NCBI GenBank assembly: GCA_040389005.1
Contig: JAZKAS010000036.1
Location: 1 to 54,445, forward strand
Direction: 5' to 3'
Length of the DNA: 54,445 bases
From: JAGOUN01 sp040389005
GTDB taxonomy: Bacteria > Pseudomonadota > Gammaproteobacteria > JAGOUN01
This document shows, piece by piece, positions 1-9,963 of this stretch. How positions within the stretch are numbered: the first letter of the stretch is position 1; each line of letters opens with the position of its first letter. The notes under the pieces are model-generated. The model had not been told where the DNA came from. It worked only from the letters and a program-made list of their open reading frames with translations, and searched no databases. A program made the translations under genes and the position numbers.

Positions 1-1
1 T

Positions 2-1264
2 TCAGATAGAAGTCTTGTGCTGGCATTAGAGCTTGAATCTGATCTTAAGGCAAAACAAGCTGCGAAGAAAAAAATAGATTTGATCACAAGAGCGAAGCTT
101 ATTAAAGAAATTTTAGCATACTATGAAAAAGCGATTAATGAAGATGCAAATAATTATCGCGCGCATTATGCGCGTGGGCTTTTTATGCTTGAGATAGATT
201 GTCATTTTCCCAATATTAAAAGTGATTTTGAAAAAGCGTCTGAGTCAACATTATTTAGATCAGCTTCTTATTATGGTATAGGTCGATTGGCTGAAACGCT
301 CAATGATCCATGTGAGGCACAAAAGTGTTATCAAGCAGTCATTGATGATGGAATGAATGATATGTTGATATCGTTGGCTTGTGCTGCTTTAGAAAGAATC
401 AATAAAAACTATGAGAGTAGTTTTAAAAAATTAAGTATGGAATTTTCAGAAAATGAAGGTTGTTTCGATAAAGCATGCGTCGATGATTTTATAAGCGCCT
501 GTGAAATTTATACAAAAATAATTCCAGAATTTGCTGAGCTACATTTTGATCTTGCGACTTGTAGATTAAATCATGTAATGTGTTGTATTTTTGATAAGTA
601 TGAGTTTATAAGTCAGAGTCATCAAAAAATTATTTGTGATTATGTTCCAAAAATTATAGAACATTTTGATACCGTATTTTTATTGTCGGGTGAATCGGCG
701 CAAGCGCATCGAGGGCTGGGAGTTTTATACTGGCATTTATATCGCTTTAAGATCTTGATTGAACCTGAAAGCATCTTGTGGAAAAAGTCTATTAAGCAGT
801 ATGAAAAAGCATTGGAATCAGCATTAGAGTTTCGTGAGTTAGAAGATATTTTGGCGATTGTTTTGAAGGATAAACTTCCCATGTCGTTATTTGATGAAGA
901 AAAAAATCATGACCGCTTAAAGATTGCAAAGGCATGTATTTCCCATCGGGCTTTTAAAATGATGAAGCCTGATAACCAGGCTGAGGTTTATAGACGCAGT
1001 GGTGATATTTATGTCGCATTGGGTGATCTGTATAAAGCAAAAGATTATTATGAAGATATTTTAAGAATTTATGGTTTTGTTGACTGTGATGGATTTATTG
1101 CAGCGAAAATAGCAGACGTAAATGAAAAAATTGCGTCATCTTCAGCGCCGAATATTTATTCAGAAAAAAGCAATTATTCTCCAGGTTTTTATGGAGGTAG
1201 TCTTTCAGAGGTCCAGTCAGAGTCTGCGGTGCAGACGTGCCAGGTGGAAATGAGTGGAAAATAA
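2..1264 (+). CDS. TPR-repeat protein, 5' end outside the window
   Basis: The reading frame is open to the left edge; a GTG at 17 is the first start codon inside the window, so this is probably the C-terminal part of a longer protein. I see tetratricopeptide-like helical pairs near residues 30-60, 80-115 and again at 325-355 (AEVYRRSGDIYVALGDLYKA is a good TPR). There is no catalytic motif, signal peptide or membrane segment in the visible part. TPR domains bind other proteins; the partner cannot be told here. Its 3' end runs about 75 bases into the converging helicase-nuclease gene. The family assignment beyond TPR is unknown. Confidence 0.7.
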   Translation, partial: SDRSLVLALELESDLKAKQAAKKKIDLITRAKLIKEILAYYEKAINEDANNYRAHYARGLFMLEIDCHFPNIKSDFEKASESTLFRSASYYGIGRLAETLNDPCEAQKCYQAVIDDGMNDMLISLACAALERINKNYESSFKKLSMEFSENEGCFDKACVDDFISACEIYTKIIPEFAELHFDLATCRLNHVMCCIFDKYEFISQSHQKIICDYVPKIIEHFDTVFLLSGESAQAHRGLGVLYWHLYRFKILIEPESILWKKSIKQYEKALESALEFRELEDILAIVLKDKLPMSLFDEEKNHDRLKIAKACISHRAFKMMKPDNQAEVYRRSGDIYVALGDLYKAKDYYEDILRIYGFVDCDGFIAAKIADVNEKIASSSAPNIYSEKSNYSPGFYGGSLSEVQSESAVQTCQVEMSGK

Positions 1265-4200
1265 AGCGCGAGCTTGATTATTTTGTTTCCTATGATTTTG
1301 CTGAGAGCTTGTTGATATGATTGTAATTGCCCAAAATGTTCTTGGGCAATTTTATCAGAAAATGCGTCTGTCGTTTTATAATCAACAATCCAGTATTGGT
1401 CTTGTTCATCAATAAAAATACGATCAATAATTTTTTTAGACCATTGTCCAAAATTATAATCATATATAGTATATTCAGCATATGAGACGGAGTGGTTTTT
1501 GATGATCCACAGCCCGCGTGGATCTTCGATCAAGTTTGTCATTCCTAATAAAATTTTATTGATGCTTGTTTCATAGGTGTCCGGCGCAACATTAAATTGC
1601 TGGCAAAGCGACTTAATTATTGATTTATGATCCAATGATATCCACCAGTTCACGCCATATTGTGAAATTTTTTCGATAAGTAAATGAATAATAGAGCCCA
1701 GTTTTGCTTCTGCACGATGTATGGGCAGTGTCAATTCAGGGGCATTTCTTTGTTCTGGAAGATAATTTTCTTCTTCTTTTTTAGCTTTTGGTAACTGTTG
1801 AATAGCAGATAATGTCACTCGATGAAATAAATTTTCTGGCACAAGCTTAATTTCGGGCGTGTCATTTATGGTTGCGCTTTCATGCGCTTGAAAAAGATTC
1901 GGGCTTGTTTGCCAGATTCGGCCTAAAAGACTGTCGTTTTTTGGCGTGGCTATTTTTCCAGACGCATCGATTTCTAATGTAGCTGTGAGATACAAGCATT
2001 TTTTGGCGCGGGTTGTGGCGACGTATAACACTCTATCCATTTCAAGCAATAATTTTTTTTGTTGCTGTTTTTGAATATAATCGTATGTTTTATCGCTCGT
2101 GTTAATTTCGCTCATGGGCGCCATCAATAAATGATGAAGGTTGTCTTCGTCAGGATAGTCTAGCCAAGTAATCAAGGGTCGATCCAGTGGCGCAGTTTTT
2201 TTATGTAATTTAGGTAGAAAAACATGATCAAATTCCAAGCCTTTGGCTTTGTGAATAGTCATGATTTGCACAGGATTAGTTTGCGAATGTGGCGTTGCGG
2301 CAAATAACTTTTCTATTTTTCGTTCTAGCTGCTCAAACTGTATGATGCCAATTGGATCGGTAATTTTTTCTAAGGCGTCAAAAAATTTTTCGATATCATG
2401 TCGCTGCTTATGATCGCTTAGAAACTGTTCGCCTCCTAATCGCTGCCAGGTTTTTTCTACAATATCGCGTAACGACATGCGTTGTCGTTGTTGTATTGCG
2501 AAAATCATTGCTTGTTGAAAATGGAGTATGCGTTTTTGTGCATCGTCATTCAATCTCATCATAATGGTTTCGTCGAACAATAATTCCCAAATGGATTTTT
2601 CTTTTTCAGAATGCGTGAGCATCCAAAGATCTGACAACATTAAACCGCACCACGGTGCACGTAAACAAGCGAGCCACGCAACTCGATCGCCTAAATGAAT
2701 ACACGCCCGTGTTAAGCTTAACAAATCATGTATAATCGGTTCGTGAGACAGTGTTTCAATATCCACGGCTTGATATTCAATGTGATTAGATTGAAGTAAT
2801 GGCGTGATAGTTTTTAGATGATCTCGTGAACGAATTAAAATAACCATGGATTCAGTTGGGTGAGTTTTTCTAACATCCATTATTTGATTAACAATATAAT
2901 GCTCTTCTGCAAGTATGTTTTCTTTAGAAAAATAAACACAACTTGCTTCGCTATTTTCTTGTTCAATGTGAATCGCATGGGCAGGGCTATAAGGTATTGC
3001 ACCGAGTCGAATTTGTTCTTTCTGAGGAAAAATAAATTGAAAATGCTTATTTGTCCAGTTTACGATTTGCGCTGACGATCTAAAATTGCTGCTTAAAGAA
3101 ATAAAATCTAACCGTATTTGACCAATGCCGTAATGCTTTGCGTGTAAAAATAAACCAACTTCTGCTTGTCGAAAACGATAAATCGACTGCATGGGGTCGC
3201 CCACTAAAAAAAGCGTACGACCTTCTTCTGGCATCCAGCCTGTAGTAAGTTTTTCTAATAATTGAAATTGATTGCTAGAAGTATCTTGAAATTCATCGAC
3301 CAAAAGATGTTGAATTTTATAGTCTAAGTTTAACGAAATATCCGTAGGATTTTCTTCAGTACCTAACGCGTGTAAAGCACTTTGTGCATTTTCAATATAA
3401 TCAACTTGATTGTGCTGTGAAAAAATAAGACGCAGTTGTGCAGCGCATAATGGCAGTAATGTTAAAAGCGCAGATAAAACATGCCATTGAGAATCCGTAT
3501 AATGGGTTTCAGGAAGTTTTCTAATTTCAATGAGCCAATCAATAAAATCGGGATACGCTTCGAGTGTATTGACTAATGTTTGATAGCGTTGTTTATATGC
3601 TTCAAATAGCTCTTTCTCAGTTTTAGATTTTGAAGACGAAGCGGGCGGAAAGCCAATATTTTTATCAGATTTTTTTCTTAATTCATCGGATTGAGTGAGT
3701 AACATATTTGCAATGAAGGGCCAGTGTTCATCAGAAAGGCTAGCCGTTGCGGAAGCGTAAATCGCCAGTGCTTCAATTTCATTTTTTAAAATTGTAGGTA
3801 ATAAATTTTCACCAGCTTGTAAGACAAAGTCATTGACATGGATTAATTCTTTTTCAAGCAAGGCGCGTTTTTCAATATTATCATTGCCTAACATCATCAG
3901 TGGTAACCACTGATCGCGTTTTCCAAGTAAGCTGATCAACAATGCTTCTAATTTCACATAATTATTATCTAAGTAAAGTAATAATATTTTAATGTCTTCA
4001 AGCCAAGGAGAATCTTTTGCGGGTGATAGCAAAATCATTTTCACGGCTTCTTGGTACAACGATTTTGGATCATCGGCAATATCAAGTTGTGCACCCAGTT
4101 TTGAACTGATCGGTAATTTTTGTGCGATTTGTAATGATAACGCATCCATTGTTAATAGTCGTAATCGATTAGGATGTTCGCGCAAATGCCAGCTTTTTAA

Positions 4201-4509
4201 CTGAGATTGTTGCAACACGGTTTTGGCGAGTATCCAGGTTGATTTTTCATGTCCGCTTTCAGGTTCTGGAAGTAATGCGGCTTTTTCAAGGGCGGCAATA
4301 ATACGAGAACGCATTTCTGCTGCGGCTTTATTGGTAAATGTAATGGCAATAATTTCTTCGGGCGTTTCAACATAAGCTAGCAGCTTTAAAAACCGTTGCG
4401 TCAATAATTCAGTTTTTCCTGAGCCCGCAGGGGCTTGCACGAGAAAAGATCGTGTAATATCTAGAGCAGATTGACGGGCATGTAAATCAGGGATGACTCT
4501 ATTGTTCAA
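1189..4509 (-). CDS. addA: AddA/RecB-type UvrD helicase with C-terminal nuclease
   Basis: This 1106-residue protein is a superfamily 1 DNA helicase joined to a PD-(D/E)XK nuclease, the architecture of AddA/RecB enzymes that resect double-strand breaks for RecA-dependent repair. Walker A is APAGSGKT (residues 26-33), Walker B is LLVDEFQDTS near 405, helicase motifs such as MTIHKAKGLEFDHVF lie near 745, and the nuclease motif IDRIF...WIVDYKT is near 1025-1045. The nuclease residues look intact. In AddAB systems the addB gene is normally next door, but here the gene is flanked by a convergent TPR gene and the divergent lolC, so the partner must be elsewhere. It could also be called RecB-like (COG1074); the exact orthology is less sure than the domain call. 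Confidence 0.88.
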   Translation of the reverse strand: MNNRVIPDLHARQSALDITRSFLVQAPAGSGKTELLTQRFLKLLAYVETPEEIIAITFTNKAAAEMRSRIIAALEKAALLPEPESGHEKSTWILAKTVLQQSQLKSWHLREHPNRLRLLTMDALSLQIAQKLPISSKLGAQLDIADDPKSLYQEAVKMILLSPAKDSPWLEDIKILLLYLDNNYVKLEALLISLLGKRDQWLPLMMLGNDNIEKRALLEKELIHVNDFVLQAGENLLPTILKNEIEALAIYASATASLSDEHWPFIANMLLTQSDELRKKSDKNIGFPPASSSKSKTEKELFEAYKQRYQTLVNTLEAYPDFIDWLIEIRKLPETHYTDSQWHVLSALLTLLPLCAAQLRLIFSQHNQVDYIENAQSALHALGTEENPTDISLNLDYKIQHLLVDEFQDTSSNQFQLLEKLTTGWMPEEGRTLFLVGDPMQSIYRFRQAEVGLFLHAKHYGIGQIRLDFISLSSNFRSSAQIVNWTNKHFQFIFPQKEQIRLGAIPYSPAHAIHIEQENSEASCVYFSKENILAEEHYIVNQIMDVRKTHPTESMVILIRSRDHLKTITPLLQSNHIEYQAVDIETLSHEPIIHDLLSLTRACIHLGDRVAWLACLRAPWCGLMLSDLWMLTHSEKEKSIWELLFDETIMMRLNDDAQKRILHFQQAMIFAIQQRQRMSLRDIVEKTWQRLGGEQFLSDHKQRHDIEKFFDALEKITDPIGIIQFEQLERKIEKLFAATPHSQTNPVQIMTIHKAKGLEFDHVFLPKLHKKTAPLDRPLITWLDYPDEDNLHHLLMAPMSEINTSDKTYDYIQKQQQKKLLLEMDRVLYVATTRAKKCLYLTATLEIDASGKIATPKNDSLLGRIWQTSPNLFQAHESATINDTPEIKLVPENLFHRVTLSAIQQLPKAKKEEENYLPEQRNAPELTLPIHRAEAKLGSIIHLLIEKISQYGVNWWISLDHKSIIKSLCQQFNVAPDTYETSINKILLGMTNLIEDPRGLWIIKNHSVSYAEYTIYDYNFGQWSKKIIDRIFIDEQDQYWIVDYKTTDAFSDKIAQEHFGQLQSYQQALSKIIGNKIIKLALYFPLISTWHVCTADSDWTSERLPP

Positions 4510-4606
4510 TTATAGCTCAATATTTTAAATGATATTTAAGTGACCGGTATCGATTCTCATCTGTTTTAATAGTATAGTTCCAAGAAATTTTTGTCGAATA
4601 GTTTTT

Positions 4607-5857
4607 ATGCTCAAGCCACTCTCGCTTTATATTGGTTTACGTTACACGCGCGCAAAAAAACGTAATCATTTTATTTCATTTATTACCTTGCTTTCGGTAT
4701 TAGGAATTGCTTTGGGTGTGTTGGTGCTGATTACCGTTTTGTCGGTAATGAACGGCTTTGACGAGCAAATCAAAGATAAAGTGTTTCAAATGGTGCCGAG
4801 TATTACGGTGACAGATATTGCTAATAACTTATCAAACGACTCTGAGGTTTTATCTGAAATAAGACAATTGCCGAATGTAAAAGCCGTAGAACCGTATGTC
4901 AGCGGACAAGGAATCTTGCGTGAAGGCAATACAAATAGTCCAGTTTATTTAATGGGGATTACACAAAACTACCCGAAAGCGATTGTCGCATTACAAGATA
5001 AACTCATTCGTGGATCTTTTTCTGCATTAACCCCTGGCTCATTTAATATTGTTTTGGGTGAAGCTGCTGCTTCACAATTGGGCGCGATGATCGGAGATAA
5101 AGTATTATTGTTAACGCCGCAACTGAATTGGTCGCTGGCAGGAGTGATGCCGCGGTTGAAGCGTTTTACTGTGGTAGGGATTTTTCATGCTGGCGCGGGG
5201 TTTGGTTACGATGATGGTTTGGCATTCATGGATATTCATGATGCGCAAACGCTTTATGAAATGCCGGGAAAATGGTCTGGTTTTCAAATGCAACTCAGTC
5301 ATCCTTATCAATTTGAATCCGTTGAAACACGGCTTTATCCCTTGTTGCCAGCGAGTGCGCAAATTAATTCTTGGGCTTTACAATATGGTAGCTTCTTTCG
5401 TGCGATCGCAATGGAAAAAACCATGATGTTTTTTATTTTGCTGCTCATTATTATGATTGCTGTCTTTAATTTAGTTTCCATGCAAGTGATGCTAGTTAAT
5501 GAAAAGTCGTCTGATATCGCTATTTTGCGTACCTTAGGTGCTTCTTCAGGAATGATTATGCGCGTGTTTTTAATTCAAGGAACGCTGATCGGTGCGATGG
5601 GGGTTTTATTGGGTGTTGGTTTGGGAATCGCGCTGGCTTTAAACGTGACACCTGTTGTGAATGCCATTCAAAGTATTTTTGGCGTGCAATTTATTTCTGC
5701 AGATATTTATTTTCTCGATTATTTGCCTTCAAAACTGATTTGGTCGGATGTGATTCGCATTGTTACTGTTACGTTTGGGTTATGTTTTTTAGCAACGCTT
5801 TATCCGGCGTATCGTGCTTCGAAAGTGAATCCTGCGGAGGCGCTGCGCTATGAATAA
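4607..5857 (+). CDS. lolC: LolC/LolE-family lipoprotein-releasing ABC permease
   Basis: This inner-membrane permease of the Lol complex extracts outer-membrane lipoproteins from the inner membrane and hands them to LolA. The 416 residues have the family layout: a first membrane helix at about 25-48 with LGIALGVLVLITVLSVMNGF, a large periplasmic domain with a hook-like segment near 165-185, three membrane helices in the last 150 residues, and the typical C-terminal ending NPAEALRYE. lolD starts inside the last codons, so the two are translationally coupled. Only one permease gene is present here, which suggests a homodimeric LolF-type complex as in some Legionellales relatives; a second permease gene outside the window is not excluded. 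Confidence 0.93.
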   Translation: MLKPLSLYIGLRYTRAKKRNHFISFITLLSVLGIALGVLVLITVLSVMNGFDEQIKDKVFQMVPSITVTDIANNLSNDSEVLSEIRQLPNVKAVEPYVSGQGILREGNTNSPVYLMGITQNYPKAIVALQDKLIRGSFSALTPGSFNIVLGEAAASQLGAMIGDKVLLLTPQLNWSLAGVMPRLKRFTVVGIFHAGAGFGYDDGLAFMDIHDAQTLYEMPGKWSGFQMQLSHPYQFESVETRLYPLLPASAQINSWALQYGSFFRAIAMEKTMMFFILLLIIMIAVFNLVSMQVMLVNEKSSDIAILRTLGASSGMIMRVFLIQGTLIGAMGVLLGVGLGIALALNVTPVVNAIQSIFGVQFISADIYFLDYLPSKLIWSDVIRIVTVTFGLCFLATLYPAYRASKVNPAEALRYE

Positions 5858-6530
5858 ATCTGTTTTGACAGCGACTGGATTATGTAAATCTTATCATGAT
5901 GTCGGTGGGAAAATTCACGTGTTAGATCATTTGAATTTAACCTTGTACGCGGGAGAAATGATCGCGATTGTTGGCTCATCCGGTTCTGGGAAAAGCACGT
6001 TATTGCATGTGCTCGGCGGATTAGATAATGCCGATCAAGGCAGTATTATGATTAATAACAGAGAAATAATGCGTCTTTCAGAAAAAGAAAAATGTCAATT
6101 TCGCAATCAGCATTTAGGCTTTATTTATCAATTTCATCATCTGCTGCCTGAGTTTACAATTTTAGATAATGTTTCAATGCCATTGTGGATTGGACATGTT
6201 AATAAGAAAGAAGCGAAAAAACGTTCATTAGAAATGCTGGAAAGAGTAGGGCTGGCAACACGTGTCCATCATCGTATGTCAGAGCTGTCAGGTGGTGAGC
6301 GTCAACGTGCCGCAATTGCACGAGCGCTTGTCACGCGACCGGCGTGTGTCCTTGCGGATGAATTAACAGGCAATCTTGATCGAACTTTGGCACTTAAAAT
6401 TGTCGACTTAATGAAAGAGCTAACGCAAGAAATGCAATCGACCATGGTGTTGGTGACACATGATCTTACGTTAGCAGCGTTATGTGATAAACAATACACG
6501 ATGCGGTCCGGTAAAGTTTGGTTAGAATAA
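5850..6530 (+). CDS. lolD: LolD lipoprotein-release ABC ATPase
   Basis: This is the ATPase that drives lipoprotein extraction by the Lol permease. In 226 residues it shows Walker A GSSGSGKST (42-50), the Q-loop region FIYQFHHLLPEFT, the signature LSGGERQRAA (about 145-155), Walker B with ACVLADELTGNLD, and the switch histidine in LVTHD. FHHLLPEFT is characteristic of LolD among the MacB/LolD ATPases. The start overlaps the end of lolC by 8 bases. A hairpin of unknown role lies just after the stop codon. Confidence 0.95.
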   Translation: MNKSVLTATGLCKSYHDVGGKIHVLDHLNLTLYAGEMIAIVGSSGSGKSTLLHVLGGLDNADQGSIMINNREIMRLSEKEKCQFRNQHLGFIYQFHHLLPEFTILDNVSMPLWIGHVNKKEAKKRSLEMLERVGLATRVHHRMSELSGGERQRAAIARALVTRPACVLADELTGNLDRTLALKIVDLMKELTQEMQSTMVLVTHDLTLAALCDKQYTMRSGKVWLE

Positions 6531-6535
6531 GTTGT

Positions 6536-6598
6536 AATAGATCAAGCTGGCGTTCTGACTTTTTTATAGGTCAGTGCGGAATATTGACTTGATCTATT
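6536..6598 (+). other. Inverted-repeat hairpin downstream of lolD
   Basis: An 11-base arm (AATAGATCAAG, 6536-6546) is matched exactly by its reverse complement at 6588-6598, and the interior carries a second pair, CTGAC/GTCAG, around a T-rich stretch. It may be a transcript-end structure for lolCD or a dispersed palindrome. There is no classical T-tract after the outer stem. Confidence 0.45.
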
Positions 6599-6631
6599 GG
6601 TTTAACGGCGCAAATCGTTATCATGTGCTTT

Positions 6632-7456
6632 TTAGCTCAATCCTTTAGTGGTTTCATGGCTGANNNNNNNNNNTTTTACAGCGCTTCGCAAGCGACTCTG
6701 GTGGTCATTTGTCCAAAGCGTTGCTTTTACAGGAGAGAGCCCATATATAGATTGAGCAACAGTGTCAATTTCTGTTATAAACTTGTCTACTTGTTGTGTA
6801 ACGCGGGTTAACTGTGGATATTTTTTTAACACAGTGTAATGACCAAAAGCGGCTCTCATTTTTCTCATGCTGTCCTCTTCTTCCGTGCAACATAAAGTAA
6901 TGTGGCTCTTATAGTCGCTCAGCTTTTTTAGTACGCCGCAATTGGGGATATTTTTATGTGCGCTTTCTAGCTTGCTTAATATATGTTCTTGTACCGCCCA
7001 CAAAGCATCACCGTACATGGAAGTAGGTTTTGTTATAATATTTTCTGTATAAACCTTAATACGATAGTCAACTAATAAAGTTAATAGAGCCTGCCAGTCT
7101 TCGACAGTTTGATTTTCTTTAAGGCGCGCGAATATTTCTTTAAGAGCTAAAATTTGTGGGTCTCTGTTTCTTAAGCGGGTGAGTGCGCCGTTTCCAGCTC
7201 TTTTTTTACTATTTAAAAACATTTCATACTGCTCAAACATGATCGTTAATTGTTGAGCTGGAATACCGGCAGGTGGAGAAACTACGCATTGCTCAAACGT
7301 ATCAGCTAATTTTTTTGATGGGGTCTTAAAAACATCTTCCCCGTCATGCTTAAATTTTTTAGCGGTGGCGAAAATACGTGCGCTGCTTAATAACGTAATG
7401 GTACGCTTTTTTGAATTAGGGGATAATAATTCAAGACGTGCTGGTGTTTCTTCCAT
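6632..7456 (-). CDS. Hypothetical protein interrupted by an assembly gap
   Basis: The roughly 270-residue product is not recognised. It is charged and predicted helical, with no signal peptide or membrane segment and no motif that I can name. The ATG at 7456 has an AGG-type ribosome binding site about 9 bases upstream. A 10-N gap (6664-6673) lies only about 10 codons before the apparent stop, so the true C-terminus is uncertain. It stands alone between lolD and comEC on the opposite strand, which fits an accessory gene. Confidence 0.55.
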   Translation of the reverse strand: MEETPARLELLSPNSKKRTITLLSSARIFATAKKFKHDGEDVFKTPSKKLADTFEQCVVSPPAGIPAQQLTIMFEQYEMFLNSKKRAGNGALTRLRNRDPQILALKEIFARLKENQTVEDWQALLTLLVDYRIKVYTENIITKPTSMYGDALWAVQEHILSKLESAHKNIPNCGVLKKLSDYKSHITLCCTEEEDSMRKMRAAFGHYTVLKKYPQLTRVTQQVDKFITEIDTVAQSIYGLSPVKATLWTNDHQSRLRSAVKXXXXSHETTKGLS

Positions 7457-7652
7457 TTTAAATGACCTGTTGTGTTGTTGTTTTCTGGATGTGGATTGTA
7501 CACGAGGATTTTATTTTTACAATTATTGTTTTATAGGGAGGCAATTTCTTATTGGCATGGTATTCAGCTATTTTTTATGGCATTCTCGTTTCTCCTACCC
7601 GTATCTCTCCTGATAATTCTTAATCTTTAAATTTTTCATTTCCAGGTGAAAC

Positions 7653-9740
7653 GTGCCTTTATTGCTGTTTATTTTATGGATAGGTTGTGTGTTATTGTGT
7701 TCTACAGATACCCAGCCTAACCTAATTCCTGCTTATATTTTTTTACAGCCGATATCCATGCAGGTTGAGGTGGCTTCATTGGTGAAACGCCAGCAATGTT
7801 ACGCATCATTCACGATCAAGCCACTGGATCAGTCCTATTATTTTCAAGCGAGCTGGTTTTCATGTCAGCGCATCGACATTCATGTTGGCGATATTTTGCA
7901 GGCTGATTTTAAATTAAAACCATTGCATGCGATGAATAACCCGGGTGGATTTGATACGTTACAATGGGCGAAGCAGAATAATATTGTAGCGCAAGCGACG
8001 ATTAAATCAGCCAGAAAAATCGGTGCCGCTGATGGCATGATGATTGAAATGGAGCGATTACGTGAACAACTCGATGAAATTACGCGATCACATTTGCGTG
8101 ATTCGTCTGCCATGGCAGTGATTGAGTCACTCACTTTGGGGGTTAGTCAGAATTTATCGTGGGAAACTTTGCGCGTGTTTAATTTATCCGGCACGCGACA
8201 TTTATTATCGATTTCAGGATCGCATATTGCGATGGTGGCAATGATCGCTTATTTTATTTTTTTCATGATGATGCGTGGCATCATTATTTTTTTTCCTAGA
8301 ATCAATGCACATACGTGGGCGATTGCGCTTTCTGTATTGTTAATCGGATTTTATGTGGGATTATCCGGCGAACAAGTGCCGACGCTGCGTGCCTTATGGA
8401 TGGCATTGTTAGGTTTGATGGCAATTTTTTTTCATCGCTATTCGAGTTTGATGCATCGTATTATTGTGGCAGCAATTGTCGTGGTTTTGATGGATAATAA
8501 TGCGCTTTATTCCCCGAGTTTTTACTTATCATTTTATGCGGTTTTCTTAATTGCCTATCATCAATTATTTGTGGCAAGGGGTATGCAAAAATGGCGAAGT
8601 TATTTGAGTTTAAATTTATTAATGTTGATTGGGTTGATTCCTATTTCGCTTTATTTTTTTTCGCAATTTACGTTTATATCTTTGCTTGCTAATTTGATGG
8701 CCATTCCCTGGGTGGGATTTATTATTTTACCGCTTGGTATTTTATTACAATGGCTGGCGTATTTTGGCTGGCAGTGTCATTTTTTTTGGATTTTTTTAGA
8801 ATCGATGACACAAGGGTTTCTTTGGACGTTGAATTTTTTCACACAAATAACCGATCATGCTCCTGGGATATTTATCACGGGGCATGTGCGCTTGTTGGAG
8901 GCGATACTTTTATCCGTGATAGCGTTAATTGCTTTTTTGCCCAAAGGCGTGCCGGGTAAATGGCTGTGTCTGTTAGCATTTCTGCCTCTGTTTTTAACGC
9001 ATAAAGAACCGGAAGAAGGTTATGCGGAATTAGTTTTTTTAAATGTCGGGCAGGGATTATCGATCGCTGTGAAAACACGGCATCATCTTTTGCTGTATGA
9101 TACAGGGCCTAAATTTTTTACCGGCGGAGATGTCGGCCAATCGATTATTGTGCCGTATTTTTATTATCAAGGATGGAAAAAAATCGATATGTTGGTGGTC
9201 AGTCATGGTGATGCAGATCATTCCGGTGGTGCCAATACGGTTAGAAAAAATTTTTCTGTGCAGCAAATTCTCTCAAGCGATTTACAAAAAGTACCAGGCG
9301 CGACATTGTGCCAACGTGGCCAGCACTGGCGATGGGACGGAGTCAATTTTCAAATTTTATACCCAGACGATGCGCATCAACATCGGGGGAATAATAGTTC
9401 GTGCGTGCTTAAAATTACGACGGGCAAAACCAGTGCATTGTTAGTGGGGGATATTGAAAAACCTGCAGAACAATATTTGGTCAATAATTTTTCGGAAGAG
9501 CTTTCGGCGCAATTACTTTCCGTGCCGCATCATGGCAGTAAAACGTCATCATCAGAAACATTTTTATCAGCGGTTCACCCTGAGTATGCAGTCTTTTCCT
9601 ATGGGTTTTTGAATCGCTTTCATTTCCCAAGTCCATTGGTGATGCATCGTTATGAAGAGTATGCAATAACGCCTTTGATCACAGAATTGGGGCCTATTTT
9701 TTTAGAAATGTCGCCTTCAGGAGTGACTATTAAAAAATGA
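7653..9740 (+). CDS. comEC: ComEC/Rec2 DNA-uptake channel
   Basis: ComEC forms the inner-membrane channel through which single-stranded DNA enters the cytoplasm during natural transformation. The 695-residue protein has an N-terminal OB-like region, a competence domain with LSGTRHLLSISGSHIAMVA near 180-200 followed by many hydrophobic helices (about 200-450), and a C-terminal metallo-beta-lactamase-like domain with the metal motif SHGDADHSGG near 515. The start is GTG at 7653: an in-frame stop at 7647-7649 excludes a longer form, and CCAGG just upstream is a suitable ribosome binding site. The reading frame is full length, so competence may be functional if the pilus genes exist elsewhere. 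Confidence 0.92.
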   Translation: MPLLLFILWIGCVLLCSTDTQPNLIPAYIFLQPISMQVEVASLVKRQQCYASFTIKPLDQSYYFQASWFSCQRIDIHVGDILQADFKLKPLHAMNNPGGFDTLQWAKQNNIVAQATIKSARKIGAADGMMIEMERLREQLDEITRSHLRDSSAMAVIESLTLGVSQNLSWETLRVFNLSGTRHLLSISGSHIAMVAMIAYFIFFMMMRGIIIFFPRINAHTWAIALSVLLIGFYVGLSGEQVPTLRALWMALLGLMAIFFHRYSSLMHRIIVAAIVVVLMDNNALYSPSFYLSFYAVFLIAYHQLFVARGMQKWRSYLSLNLLMLIGLIPISLYFFSQFTFISLLANLMAIPWVGFIILPLGILLQWLAYFGWQCHFFWIFLESMTQGFLWTLNFFTQITDHAPGIFITGHVRLLEAILLSVIALIAFLPKGVPGKWLCLLAFLPLFLTHKEPEEGYAELVFLNVGQGLSIAVKTRHHLLLYDTGPKFFTGGDVGQSIIVPYFYYQGWKKIDMLVVSHGDADHSGGANTVRKNFSVQQILSSDLQKVPGATLCQRGQHWRWDGVNFQILYPDDAHQHRGNNSSCVLKITTGKTSALLVGDIEKPAEQYLVNNFSEELSAQLLSVPHHGSKTSSSETFLSAVHPEYAVFSYGFLNRFHFPSPLVMHRYEEYAITPLITELGPIFLEMSPSGVTIKK

Positions 9741-9776
9741 ACGTGTATAATTCTTTCCATCAATCCTACCCTTAGT

Positions 9777-9904
9777 ATATAGCACCGCCCACTTAGTTTT
9801 AGACGAGGCGCAAGTAAGCGAGTTGAGGGAGTGTGCATAGAGGTACATGGCCGATAACGAGCGGACTTGCGACAAAGTATAAAGCTAAGTGGGTGATGCT
9901 ATAT
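9777..9904. repeat. 128-bp imperfect palindromic element with matched ends
   Basis: The ends are exact reverse complements (ATATAGCA at 9777, TGCTATAT at 9897-9904). The next 11-12 bases, CCCACTTAG and CTAAGTGGG, also pair, and scattered further pairing includes CGCAAGT/ACTTGCG. It fills most of the comEC-nagZ intergenic space. No coding potential is visible. It looks like a non-autonomous MITE or REP-type element able to fold into a long hairpin. Confidence 0.7.
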
Positions 9905-9963
9905 GTGGCTTTCCACATCGAAATTGCCGATTAACTCTATCAGCTAACTACTAGGAAATTAAT

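Noticed and set aside
6623..6811. Plus-strand ORF across the 10-N gap
   Set aside because: It spans ambiguous bases and overlaps a longer minus-strand gene with a proper start.
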